From Flavobacteriaceae bacterium (GTDB taxonomy: Bacteria; Bacteroidota; Bacteroidia; Flavobacteriales; Flavobacteriaceae), in contig CP070731.1 of assembly GCA_020347545.1 (NCBI GenBank), forward strand, positions 2,310,649 to 2,325,153: DNA of 14,505 nt, read 5' to 3'. The notes beneath the pieces are model-generated. The model searched no databases, was not told the origin of the DNA, and saw only the letters and a program-made list of their open reading frames with translations. Shown here piece after piece: positions 1-7,049 of this stretch (positions are counted from its first letter, which is position 1; each line of letters starts with the position of its first letter). Both the position numbers and the translations under genes were made by a program.

Positions 1-709
1 ACTTAAAGACTTGCTGAGACGGATAGAGCCCCTGGCCATAAACATCCATTGAAAATTCAGGAACTTCTGTTTCATCGAATCTGATAAATGCAATTTTACT
101 TGAATCAGAATTCCATTCAAAAGCCCTTACTATTGAAAACTCTTCTTCATAAACCCAGTCGGTGATACCATTGATTATTTTATTGATTTCCCCGTCAGTA
201 GTTACTTGGTTGACTTCTTTGGTAGCGAGGTCCTTAACGAAGAGATTATTCATATAGACGTAGGCAACATGATTTCCGTCCGGAGAAAAAGTGGGCTCCT
301 GTATGTTTTGATCCGAGATCAATTCAAGTGATTTGCTTTTCAGATCATAAACGTAATACTTTCCTTTTTTCGAACGGCGGTAAATTGACTCAAGGTTTAC
401 TCCAATAATCAACTTTGTTTCGTCATCACTAAAGGTGTAGTCTTCAAAATATTTAAGCCCTTCAAGGTCCTTGCCTAAAACCAAGGTTTCAACTTTTTCT
501 AAGGTTCGGTAATCAAACTTATCCAGATAAGTTCCGTATGAATTGTGATTCAGAATGGTATAAAAGTCACCGTTTTTCATCGAATGAAAAGATTCCAGAG
601 ATTCCGTGCCAAAGGTATTATTGACCCAGATGTCCTCCAGGGTTATTTCTTTATTTTGTGCATATAAGGGTTGAATCAGCAGAAGCAGGAAAACCAGAAG
701 AATTCTCAT
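1..709 (-). CDS. Dipeptidyl peptidase IV-like S9 peptidase, N-terminal part (cut by window edge)
   Basis: Reading leftward from ATG at 709-707, 236 codons stay open to the window edge, so the C-terminus is missing. Residues 1-18 (MRILLVFLLLLIQPLYAQ) form a signal peptide with no lipobox cysteine, so the protein is exported, probably to the periplasm. The rest matches the beta-propeller of DPP IV enzymes (family S9B). It holds repeated blade-like stretches such as EPTFSPDGNHVAYV and, at residues 184-190, DWVYEEE, the double-Glu motif that binds the free N-terminus of the substrate peptide. It continues into FDETEVPEFSMDVYG, typical of this family. From family knowledge the missing part would carry the alpha/beta-hydrolase domain with the Ser-Asp-His triad, and the enzyme would release X-Pro or X-Ala dipeptides from peptides. 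The gene is divergent from HMG-CoA reductase. The family is confident; exact substrate preference is not. Confidence 0.9.
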   Translation of the reverse strand, partial: MRILLVFLLLLIQPLYAQNKEITLEDIWVNNTFGTESLESFHSMKNGDFYTILNHNSYGTYLDKFDYRTLEKVETLVLGKDLEGLKYFEDYTFSDDETKLIIGVNLESIYRRSKKGKYYVYDLKSKSLELISDQNIQEPTFSPDGNHVAYVYMNNLFVKDLATKEVNQVTTDGEINKIINGITDWVYEEEFSIVRAFEWNSDSSKIAFIRFDETEVPEFSMDVYGQGLYPSQQVFK

Positions 710-976
710 ATGGATATTTTTGAAATAATTGCCAAGTTTACTAAAAATATATGACTTGAATTCTGATTTTTAGCATAATCTGATGGTCATTCACCATAAT
801 TACGAAGAAAGTGAAGTGAGAGTCTTTCAATACAAATTTTGATATGTAAGAAAGTTTCAAAAAATAATATTCACCTGTTGTGTTTCATTCATTTTCTTAG
901 GAAAATCCTTAAATTAAATCCACAACTTTTTTCCTCTGCCTATTGTTTATATTTGTAGGGTCTTAACAATACAATT
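710..976. other. Divergent intergenic region between DPP IV-like and HMG-CoA reductase genes
   Basis: This 267-base AT-rich gap should hold two divergent promoters. Only the rightward one has a recognisable element (948-955). On the leftward side I find no TAnnTTTG match at a useful distance from the ATG at 709. A small inverted repeat, ATGGT-CATTC-ACCAT at 783-797, is the only symmetric element that stands out. I see no small gene or RNA with support. Confidence 0.5.
948..955 (+). promoter_or_regulatory. Probable -7 element (TATATTTG) of the HMG-CoA reductase promoter
   Basis: TATATTTG fits the Bacteroidota -7 consensus TAnnTTTG and ends 21 bases before the ATG at 977. No TTG or TTTG is seen 17-23 bases upstream, so the -33 element is weak or absent. 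Confidence 0.55.
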
Positions 977-2254
977 ATGTCAAAATTGGTCAAAGGGTTT
1001 TCAAAACTTAGCAAAGCGGATAAAATTAACTGGCTTGCTGAAAATTTCTTTATTGATAAAGAGTCAGGAATCAAAACATTAGAGCAATATGTTAATAAGG
1101 ACGATAAATTGCAACAGCTTCACGATGAGTTTATTGAAAATACAATCAGTAACTTTTATGTACCCTATGCCATAGCTCCTAATTTTGTCATTAACGGTAA
1201 GACCTATACGATTCCGATGGCCATAGAGGAAAGCTCTGTGGTGGCAGCCGCTGCCCTGACTGCAAAATTCTGGAGTGATCGTGGCGGATTTAAGGCACAT
1301 GTGATTTCCACTCAAAAGGTCGGTCAGGTTCATTTTATGTACAAGGGAAATCCTGAAGAGCTAAATACGTACTTTAAGTACGTAAAGCAGGATCTTATAA
1401 AAGCCACCGATCATATAACAACAAATATGAGAAAAAGAGGTGGTGGGATAGTGGCTATTGAGCTGAAAGATAAGAGGGAGTCCATGGACGATTATTTTCA
1501 GCTTCATGTTACTTTTGAAACGGGGGATTCAATGGGTGCCAATTTTATAAACTCATGCCTGGAGGCCATTGCTGCTTCGTTTGAAAAAGAAGGAATTCAG
1601 ATCGTGATGAGCATTTTGTCAAATTATGTTCCGGAATGCCTTGTAAGGGCGGAAGTGAGTTGCAAGGTAGAAGACTTCTTTCCGGAAAACTCAAGATTAT
1701 ACGCCGAAAAATTTGTACAGGCGGTGGATATTGCGAAGATAGAGCCCTATAGGGCCGTAACCCACAATAAAGGAATTATGAATGGGATCGATGCTGTGGT
1801 ATTGGCCACAGGTAACGATTTCCGTGCTGTTGCTGCAGGTGCACATGCCTATGCTTGCAGAAGCGGGCAATACAGAAGCCTTACGGATGCCAGGATAGAA
1901 AATGGGGCCTTTATTTTTTCGATCGAACTTCCGCTGTCTCTCGGTACAGTAGGCGGACTAACCAAGTTGCATCCATTGGCGAAACTGTCAATGGAAATCC
2001 TTCAAAATCCAACGGCCAAAGAACTGATGCAGATTGTTGCGGTTGCCGGGCTTGCTCAGAATTTTGCGGCACTGAGAGCCCTTACCACTACAGGTATCCA
2101 GCAGGGCCATATGAAGATGCATCTGCTGAATATTTTAAATCAGTTGGAAGCTAATGTGCATGAAAAAGAAGTTATTACCAAAGCATTTAATGGTAAAACG
2201 GTTTCCCATAGTTCCGTGGCTGAATATCTTCACAGCCTGAGAACGGACCAATAA
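977..2254 (+). CDS. Hydroxymethylglutaryl-CoA reductase, class II
   Basis: The enzyme interconverts HMG-CoA and mevalonate with two NAD(P)H. It is 425 residues, the normal size for the class II enzymes often annotated as 'degradative'. In flavobacteria, which lack known mevalonate catabolism in most cases, the likelier role is forward synthesis of mevalonate for isoprenoids; that direction is inferred. Visible landmarks are EESSVVAAAA (residues 84-93, catalytic Glu in 84/85), DSMGANF (184-190, variant of the DAMGAN cofactor and substrate motif), THNKGIMNG (catalytic Lys265), ATGND (Asp281) and GIQQGHM (His378). All four catalytic residues known from the Pseudomonas mevalonii enzyme have a match. 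The ATG at 977 is preferred because MSKLVKGFSKLSKADK resembles the usual start and lies just after a promoter element. No other mevalonate-pathway gene is in the window. It is soluble, with no signal peptide. Confidence 0.95.
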   Translation: MSKLVKGFSKLSKADKINWLAENFFIDKESGIKTLEQYVNKDDKLQQLHDEFIENTISNFYVPYAIAPNFVINGKTYTIPMAIEESSVVAAAALTAKFWSDRGGFKAHVISTQKVGQVHFMYKGNPEELNTYFKYVKQDLIKATDHITTNMRKRGGGIVAIELKDKRESMDDYFQLHVTFETGDSMGANFINSCLEAIAASFEKEGIQIVMSILSNYVPECLVRAEVSCKVEDFFPENSRLYAEKFVQAVDIAKIEPYRAVTHNKGIMNGIDAVVLATGNDFRAVAAGAHAYACRSGQYRSLTDARIENGAFIFSIELPLSLGTVGGLTKLHPLAKLSMEILQNPTAKELMQIVAVAGLAQNFAALRALTTTGIQQGHMKMHLLNILNQLEANVHEKEVITKAFNGKTVSHSSVAEYLHSLRTDQ

Positions 2255-2298
2255 ATAGGGGCTGGTTATAAAAAAATAAATTTTTTCTATTTGATTCG

Positions 2299-2331
2299 TT
2301 TGACAACAGCCCTTTGTAATGCGTATCTTTG
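2299..2331 (+). promoter_or_regulatory. sodA promoter: TTTG (-33), 21-base spacer, TATCTTTG (-7)
   Basis: TTTG at 2299-2302 and TATCTTTG at 2324-2331 match both halves of the Bacteroidota promoter with an accepted spacing. The start codon lies 32 bases after the -7 element, giving a leader of roughly 25-28 bases. Confidence 0.75.
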
Positions 2332-2363
2332 ATAAAAATTAAATAACTTCAAAAAATAATATT

Positions 2364-2972
2364 ATGTCATTTCAATTACCAACATTACCATATTCATATG
2401 ATGCTTTAGAGCCTCATATTGACGCTATGACAATGGAAATCCACCATTCAAAACACCATAACGGATATACCAACAATCTTAACAATGCGATCCAGGGAAC
2501 TGATCTGGAAGGGAAATCAATAGAGGATATTCTTGAAAATCTGGATATGTCAAACGCTGCCGTCAGAAACAACGGAGGAGGCTTTTACAACCACGACCTC
2601 TTCTGGAAAGTGATGTCTCCAAACGGAGGTGGTGCTGCTACCGGAGCAGTTGCTGACGCGATCAATGAAGCTTATGGTTCTTTTGATTCTTTTGTTGATG
2701 CTTTTTCAAAAGCTGCTGCCACTCGATTTGGATCGGGATGGGCCTGGTTGTGTGTGCATGAAGGAGGCAAGGTAGAGGTTTGTTCAACGGCAAATCAGGA
2801 TAACCCTTTGATGCCTGAAATGGGTTGCTCGGGAACTCCCATTCTTGCGCTTGACGTTTGGGAGCATGCCTATTACCTGAATTATCAAAACAGAAGACCT
2901 GATTATATCAAAGCTTTCTTTAATCTTATCAACTGGGATGAGGTAAACAAAAGATACGCTGAAGGTAAATAG
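2364..2972 (+). CDS. sodA: Superoxide dismutase, Mn-type (Fe/Mn family)
   Basis: The enzyme converts superoxide to oxygen and hydrogen peroxide in the cytoplasm. The 202-residue protein has the usual length and no signal peptide. All four metal ligands are visible: His27 (in MEIHHSKHH), His77 (FYNHDLFW), Asp164 and His168 (DVWEHAYY). The metal preference reads as manganese because residues 71-73 are GGG where Fe enzymes have Ala-Gln, and the second-sphere glutamine sits in STANQDNPLM (Gln145), as in E. coli SodA. Some enzymes of this lineage accept either metal, so cambialistic use is possible. The gene has its own promoter and a strong terminator, so it is probably monocistronic. The ATG at 2364 gives the conserved FQLPTLPYSYDALEPHID start. 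Confidence 0.97.
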   Translation: MSFQLPTLPYSYDALEPHIDAMTMEIHHSKHHNGYTNNLNNAIQGTDLEGKSIEDILENLDMSNAAVRNNGGGFYNHDLFWKVMSPNGGGAATGAVADAINEAYGSFDSFVDAFSKAAATRFGSGWAWLCVHEGGKVEVCSTANQDNPLMPEMGCSGTPILALDVWEHAYYLNYQNRRPDYIKAFFNLINWDEVNKRYAEGK

Positions 2973-2992
2973 AAGAATTCCCGCTTAAATAG

Positions 2993-3028
2993 ATTAACCA
3001 CGGATCGATCCCGTGGTTAATTTTTTTT
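2993..3028 (+). terminator. Intrinsic terminator of sodA
   Basis: A perfect 10-bp stem, TTAACCACGG (2994-3003) with CCGTGGTTAA (3011-3020), encloses a 7-base loop and is followed by eight T (3021-3028). It starts 21 bases after the sodA stop. Confidence 0.9.
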
Positions 3029-3075
3029 ACGGGATATTAGAGGTGATTATTTCATAGTCTTAGAAACACAAAACA

Positions 3076-3969
3076 ATGAATTCCAGAAAAATTGCCTTCC
3101 TTTTGGCCTTTTTAGCAGCCTTGATTTATGGGGTGAGCTTTACGGTTGCCAAGGAAGTAATGCCAGACTATGTTCAGCCATTCGGGTTCATTCTGCTCAG
3201 AGTTCTCGGGGCTACAATTTTATTTTGGACTGTTGGACTGTTCATCAGCAGGGAAAGAATTGAACTGAAGGATTACCCGAGACTATTTATGGGAGCTGTT
3301 TTTGGAATTGCGTTAAATCAGCTCAGTTTTTTTAAAGGATTAAATTTGACCACACCGATTAATGCCTCGGTAATCATGGTTTCCTCGCCAATTCTTGTTT
3401 TGATCTTTTCCTCGATAATTATAAAGGAAAAGGCTACCAAAAAAAAGATACTTGGCATCTTTATCGGACTTACGGGAGCGGTTGTTTTAATTGTATTTGG
3501 AAAGGACAATAGCGTCGCTTCAAATGCCACTTTGGGCAATGCCCTGGTTTTTCTGAATGCCACCTCATATTCGCTGTATTTGATCCTGATCAAAAACCTC
3601 ACAAAACGATATCACGCAATTACACTTGCCAAATGGCTTTATTTGTTTGGCCTGCTTATGGTAATCCCCTTTGGGATCTCTGAACTCAATATGGTTGATT
3701 GGGGCAGTATGCCGTCATCAATCTACTACAGAATCGGATTTGTAATTCTTTTCACTAGTTTCCTGACCTATATGTTCAATTTGTTTGCCATAAAACAGCT
3801 AAAAGCCACTACCTTAAGTATCTTTATCTACTTACAACCGGTCATAGCCAGTATCTACGCGCTTATGGTGGGAAGTGACGAACTTGGTTTTATTAAAATT
3901 CTTGCAACTTTATTGATTTTTACCGGAGTATATCTGGTGACACTCAGACCGAAAGAACGTTTCGACTAG
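3076..3969 (+). CDS. EamA-family (DMT superfamily) membrane transporter
   Basis: A 297-residue inner-membrane protein made almost wholly of hydrophobic helices. About ten membrane segments fall into two tandem EamA repeats, roughly residues 5-140 and 150-290, the standard drug/metabolite transporter layout. Typical family signatures are the first helix with ALIYGVSFTVAKEVMP (16-31), the helix ending NQLSFFKGLNLTTPINASVI, and the end of the last repeat, IFTGVYLVTLRPKER. Such proteins usually export amino acids, sugars or other metabolites, but sequence alone does not give the substrate. The gene follows the sodA terminator and precedes a promoter for yicC, so it is probably its own unit. I see no good TAnnTTTG element in front of it. 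The ATG at 3076 is supported by the MNSRKIAFLLAFLAALIYG start. Confidence 0.9.
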   Translation: MNSRKIAFLLAFLAALIYGVSFTVAKEVMPDYVQPFGFILLRVLGATILFWTVGLFISRERIELKDYPRLFMGAVFGIALNQLSFFKGLNLTTPINASVIMVSSPILVLIFSSIIIKEKATKKKILGIFIGLTGAVVLIVFGKDNSVASNATLGNALVFLNATSYSLYLILIKNLTKRYHAITLAKWLYLFGLLMVIPFGISELNMVDWGSMPSSIYYRIGFVILFTSFLTYMFNLFAIKQLKATTLSIFIYLQPVIASIYALMVGSDELGFIKILATLLIFTGVYLVTLRPKERFD

Positions 3970-4013
3970 ATTTAATATCTCTCTTAATCCAATAGGAGAC
4001 GATATTTTTGTTA

Positions 4014-4021
4014 TAACTTTG
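4014..4021 (+). promoter_or_regulatory. Probable -7 element (TAACTTTG) of the yicC-gmk-nadD operon
   Basis: TAACTTTG matches TAnnTTTG and ends 19 bases before the yicC ATG. No TTG lies at the expected -33 spacing, so the call rests on the -7 element and its position before a compact operon. Confidence 0.5.
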
Positions 4022-4040
4022 CTGAAATTAAAAGAAAACG

Positions 4041-4892
4041 ATGATACAATCGATGACCGGATACGGAAAATCCATCATTCAACTGGATTCTAAAAAGATC
4101 AGTCTTGAATTAAAATCTTTAAACAGTAAAAATCTCGATATTAACGCCCGATTTCCCGGGATTTACAAGGAAAAGGAAATAGAGGTAAGAAAGCTTCTTG
4201 CCAACCGTTTGGTTCGTGGAAAGATCGATATGTCTTTTTACATCGAAACCACAGCCGAAGAAACATCGACAAAGATCAACAAGGGAATCGTGAGCGGATA
4301 TATTAAACAGTTGGAGGAGATACACAAGGAAGCAGATATACTGGCCATTGCCATGCGCCTGCCGGATGTTTTAAAAACAGAACGAGAAGAGCTTGACCCG
4401 CAGGAATGGATGGAAATAGAGAGAGGTATTGAGGAAGCTGTTAAAGCTTTACAGGAATACCGAGTGTCTGAAGGGAATGAACTAAAGAATGATTTCGAGT
4501 CCAGGATAAGAGTATTGAAAACCAAATTGAAAGAAGTAATTGATTTGGATGGAGACCGTCTGGATCAGGTCAGGGTGAGACTCAATAAATCAATTAAAGA
4601 ACTCGAACAGAATGTAGACGAGAACCGTTTTGAACAGGAGTTGATCTACTATCTGGAAAAATTGGATATCACCGAGGAAAAAGTGCGTTTGACTAATCAT
4701 CTGGATTATTTTTTAAAGGAGCTTGAAGTGAAAGTTTCAAATGGTAAAAAACTCGGATTTATTTCCCAGGAAATAGGACGAGAAATAAATACCATTGGCT
4801 CAAAAGCCAATTTCGCACCCATGCAAAAGGTGGTGGTTGAAATGAAGGATGAGCTTGAAAAAATTAAGGAGCAATTGCTAAATGTACTATAA
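4041..4892 (+). CDS. yicC: YicC/YloC-family endoribonuclease
   Basis: This 283-residue cytoplasmic protein matches the YicC/YloC family in length and ends. The N-terminus, MIQSMTGYGKS, and the following LELKSLNSKNLDINARFP are family hallmarks. The C-terminal section (about 200-283, formerly DUF1732) contains EQELIYYLEKLDITEE, RLTNHLDYF, GKKLGFISQEIGREINTIGSKA and a final NVL. Family members were shown to be endoribonucleases linked to small-RNA turnover in E. coli; whether that holds here is inferred. The gene leads a three-gene operon, with gmk beginning 2 bases after its stop, a linkage common in Bacteroidota and other bacteria. The central region is rich in charged residues and probably alpha-helical or coiled-coil. 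Confidence 0.93.
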   Translation: MIQSMTGYGKSIIQLDSKKISLELKSLNSKNLDINARFPGIYKEKEIEVRKLLANRLVRGKIDMSFYIETTAEETSTKINKGIVSGYIKQLEEIHKEADILAIAMRLPDVLKTEREELDPQEWMEIERGIEEAVKALQEYRVSEGNELKNDFESRIRVLKTKLKEVIDLDGDRLDQVRVRLNKSIKELEQNVDENRFEQELIYYLEKLDITEEKVRLTNHLDYFLKELEVKVSNGKKLGFISQEIGREINTIGSKANFAPMQKVVVEMKDELEKIKEQLLNVL

Positions 4893-4894
4893 GT

Positions 4895-5470
4895 ATGGAA
4901 AATGAAAATGGAAAAATTATTGTTTTTTCAGCTCCATCCGGATCGGGGAAAACAACAATCGTTCATCATTTGTTAGAAGCAAAAAAAGAGGATCTGGACT
5001 TTTCTGTTTCAGCAACATCAAGGGAAAGAAGAGGTGAGGAAATAGATGGAAAAGACTATCATTTCTTAAGTCCTGAAGAATTTAAAAAACATATTGAGGA
5101 TGATGATTTTGTGGAATGGGAGGAAGTGTATAAAGATAACTTCTACGGAACACTTAAATCGGAAGTAGAACGCATCTGGTCAGAAGGCAAGCATGCCATT
5201 TTTGACATTGATGTGATCGGGGGCTTGAGGGTCAAGGAAAAATTTCCGAAAAGAACCCTGGCTGTTTTTGTCAAGGCTCCGTCCCTGGAGGTCATGGAAA
5301 AGAGACTTAGAGGCAGAAAGACTGAATCTGAAGAGAAAATACAGGTCCGTCTGGCAAAAGCCAAAAAGGAAATGTCATTTGCTGATAAGTTTGATTATAT
5401 ACTTGTTAATGATAATCTTTCTGAAGCTCAAAAGGAAGCAGAAGAGGTAATTGATCGATTCATATCATAA
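4895..5470 (+). CDS. gmk: Guanylate kinase
   Basis: The enzyme phosphorylates GMP to GDP with ATP, an essential step in purine nucleotide supply. The 191-residue length is normal. The P-loop SAPSGSGKT lies at residues 12-20, the GMP-binding segment SVSATSRERRGEEIDGKDYHF at about 37-57, followed by FVEWEEVYKDNFYGT (72-86), the nucleotide-binding DIDVIGG (104-110), and lid arginines in RLRGRKTES and QVRLAKAKKEM. It starts 2 bases after the yicC stop and is followed 17 bases later by nadD, so translational coupling and a shared transcript are likely. The ATG at 4895 is chosen because it leaves the usual short lead-in before the first beta strand. Confidence 0.97.
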   Translation: MENENGKIIVFSAPSGSGKTTIVHHLLEAKKEDLDFSVSATSRERRGEEIDGKDYHFLSPEEFKKHIEDDDFVEWEEVYKDNFYGTLKSEVERIWSEGKHAIFDIDVIGGLRVKEKFPKRTLAVFVKAPSLEVMEKRLRGRKTESEEKIQVRLAKAKKEMSFADKFDYILVNDNLSEAQKEAEEVIDRFIS

Positions 5471-5487
5471 TCATTTTTGAGAAAAAA

Positions 5488-6066
5488 ATGAAAATAGGTT
5501 TGTTTTTTGGAAGTTTTAACCCGATCCATGTCGGGCATTTGATCATTGCCAATCATCTTGTGGAGAATTCAGATCTTGATGAAGTCTGGATGATAGTTAC
5601 CCCTCACAATCCCCATAAAAAAAAGCAGAGCCTTTTGGATGATCACCACAGATATCAGCCGGTATTAGAGGCCACAGAAGACTACCCAAAAATAAAGCCA
5701 AGTAATATTGAATTCGGACTTCCTCAACCGAATTATACCATTAATACCTTGCTTTATTTAGGAGAAAAATATCCTGAACATCACTTTAACCTGATCATGG
5801 GAAGGGATAATTTGAATTCCTTTAAAAAATGGAAGAATTATGATAAAATATTGGCATATCATGATTTATATGTTTATCCCAGGGTAACAGCTTCAACCAC
5901 CATACCGAAACTTATTGACCATAAACGAGTCCATCTTATTGATGCCCCAATTGTTGAAATATCTTCTACGGCAATAAGAAAAGCCATAAAGGAAGGAAAG
6001 AATGTCAGGCCCTTGATGCCACATAGAGCCTGGTCCTACTTAGATGAAATGAACTTTTACAAGTAA
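5488..6066 (+). CDS. nadD: Nicotinate-nucleotide adenylyltransferase
   Basis: The enzyme joins nicotinate mononucleotide and ATP to form deamido-NAD, the penultimate step of NAD synthesis. The 192-residue protein has the nucleotidyltransferase fold marks in order: GSFNPIHVGH (residues 8-17, with the HxGH ATP site), a TPHNPHKKK segment (38-46), MGRDNL (104-109) and SSTAIRKAI (159-167), the ISSTxxR motif that contacts ATP phosphates. The end, RPLMPHRAWSYLDEMNFY, is typical of Bacteroidota NadD. It is the third gene of the yicC-gmk-nadD operon. No terminator is evident after it, but the next gene has its own promoter element. Confidence 0.96.
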   Translation: MKIGLFFGSFNPIHVGHLIIANHLVENSDLDEVWMIVTPHNPHKKKQSLLDDHHRYQPVLEATEDYPKIKPSNIEFGLPQPNYTINTLLYLGEKYPEHHFNLIMGRDNLNSFKKWKNYDKILAYHDLYVYPRVTASTTIPKLIDHKRVHLIDAPIVEISSTAIRKAIKEGKNVRPLMPHRAWSYLDEMNFYK

Positions 6067-6130
6067 TATCCGCAAGTAATTTTTAAGAAACAGGAGCCTT
6101 CTTATCTCAATTCTTAACATAAAAACATTG

Positions 6131-6138
6131 TATATTTG
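6131..6138 (+). promoter_or_regulatory. Probable -7 element (TATATTTG) of the M23 peptidase gene
   Basis: TATATTTG fits the TAnnTTTG consensus and ends only 15 bases before the ATG at 6154, implying a leader near 10 bases. No clear -33 TTG is seen. Confidence 0.55.
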
Positions 6139-6153
6139 TGCAATTGATCAGGC

Positions 6154-7011
6154 ATGGGAAAAAGCAAAAAAGAAAAGTTAAAAGAAAAGTTGACCTATAA
6201 GTACCGTTTCGTGGTGCTTAATGAAGATACTTTTGAGGAACGGTTTTCTTTCAAATTGAATCGTTTAAATGCCTTTGTACTGGGTGCGGTTTTTTCTATT
6301 GTGCTGATCAGTCTTACAATCGTTTTTATAACACTGACACCCTTAAAAGAGTATATTCAGGGGTACTCATCCTCTGAATTACAAAAGGAAGCCACAAGTC
6401 TGGTTTATAAGGTGGATTCCTTGAATAAAGCTCTTTCGGTAAACGACCTTTATATTGAAAATATTCAACAGGTTCTTAAGGGAGAAATTAAAAGGGTTTC
6501 TTTTGATAAAGACTCGGTCTTAAAGCAGTTTCAAATTGAAGAAATAGACTTTGCTCCTTCTGCGGTCGACTCCTTATTTAGAGAAGAGGTTGAGCAAAAA
6601 GATAGGTTTAGCGTGTTTCAGCAGGCTGAAAGAAATACCGATATTGTTTTTACATCTCCGATAAAAGGCGAGGTCACCCAGCTTTACGATGATCAGGAAA
6701 AGCATTTGGCGGTAGACATCGCTGTAGATGAAGACACTCCGGTAAAGGCCGTTGCTGATGGCACGGTAATTTTTCAGGGGTTTACCGCTGATACCGGATA
6801 TGTAATTATTTTGGAACACGGTCAGGGATTTACATCTGTTTATAAGCACAATGCTTCCATTTTTAAGGAACAGGGAGAGTTGGTAAAAAGCGGTGAGGTT
6901 ATTGCCAGCGCTGGTTCCACAGGAACATTTTCTACCGGGGCTCATTTACATTTTGAATTATGGAATGATGGATACCCCGTCAATCCGAGTAATTATATAA
7001 GTTTTGAATAA
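6154..7011 (+). CDS. Membrane-anchored M23 (LytM-type) peptidase
   Basis: A 285-residue cell-envelope protein. A basic N-terminus with seven Lys in the first 12 residues precedes one membrane helix at about 38-62, so the rest lies in the periplasm. Residues 70-160 look helical. The C-terminal domain is peptidase family M23 with an intact zinc site: His184 and Asp188 (HxxxD in KHLAVD), and His264-x-His266 in GAHLHFELW, plus His232 in YKHN as the likely catalytic helper. Family members cut peptide crosslinks in peptidoglycan, so this enzyme probably trims the wall during growth or division; that role is inferred. Because the site is complete it is not one of the inactive EnvC/NlpD-type activators. 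It is followed 38 bases later by the GH3 gene on the same strand with no convincing terminator between. Confidence 0.93.
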   Translation: MGKSKKEKLKEKLTYKYRFVVLNEDTFEERFSFKLNRLNAFVLGAVFSIVLISLTIVFITLTPLKEYIQGYSSSELQKEATSLVYKVDSLNKALSVNDLYIENIQQVLKGEIKRVSFDKDSVLKQFQIEEIDFAPSAVDSLFREEVEQKDRFSVFQQAERNTDIVFTSPIKGEVTQLYDDQEKHLAVDIAVDEDTPVKAVADGTVIFQGFTADTGYVIILEHGQGFTSVYKHNASIFKEQGELVKSGEVIASAGSTGTFSTGAHLHFELWNDGYPVNPSNYISFE

Positions 7012-7036
7012 TCTCGGGGGTTTTCAATCCCGCATT

Positions 7037-7044
7037 TATATTTG
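7037..7044 (+). promoter_or_regulatory. Candidate -7 element (TATATTTG) directly before the GH3 gene
   Basis: TATATTTG matches TAnnTTTG exactly and ends five bases before the GTG start at 7050. If used, transcription would begin at or next to the start codon. No -33 TTG is seen at normal spacing. Confidence 0.45.
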
Positions 7045-7049
7045 AATAA

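Noticed and set aside
710..780. Leftward promoter for the DPP IV-like gene
   Set aside because: Only TATATTTT-like sequence was found, without the final G and without a suitable -33 TTG, so I did not list it.
1855..2154. Open frame of 99 codons on the plus strand inside the HMG-CoA reductase gene
   Set aside because: It lies wholly in another frame of a strongly supported gene, has no family features, and its composition (scattered Cys, Arg, Ser) is that of a shadow frame.
2259..2313. Inverted repeat GGGCTG/CAGCCC after HMG-CoA reductase as a terminator
   Set aside because: The arms are six bases with 43 bases between, and the second arm overlaps the sodA promoter region; it is probably chance.
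6574..6945. Open frame of 123 codons antisense to the M23 peptidase domain
   Set aside because: The sense strand encodes an intact zinc peptidase domain; the antisense product shows no recognisable motif or promoter.
7012..7036. Possible terminator between the M23 peptidase and GH3
   Set aside because: Only a 4-base stem (CGGG/CCCG) can be drawn and no T-tract follows, so termination is unlikely.
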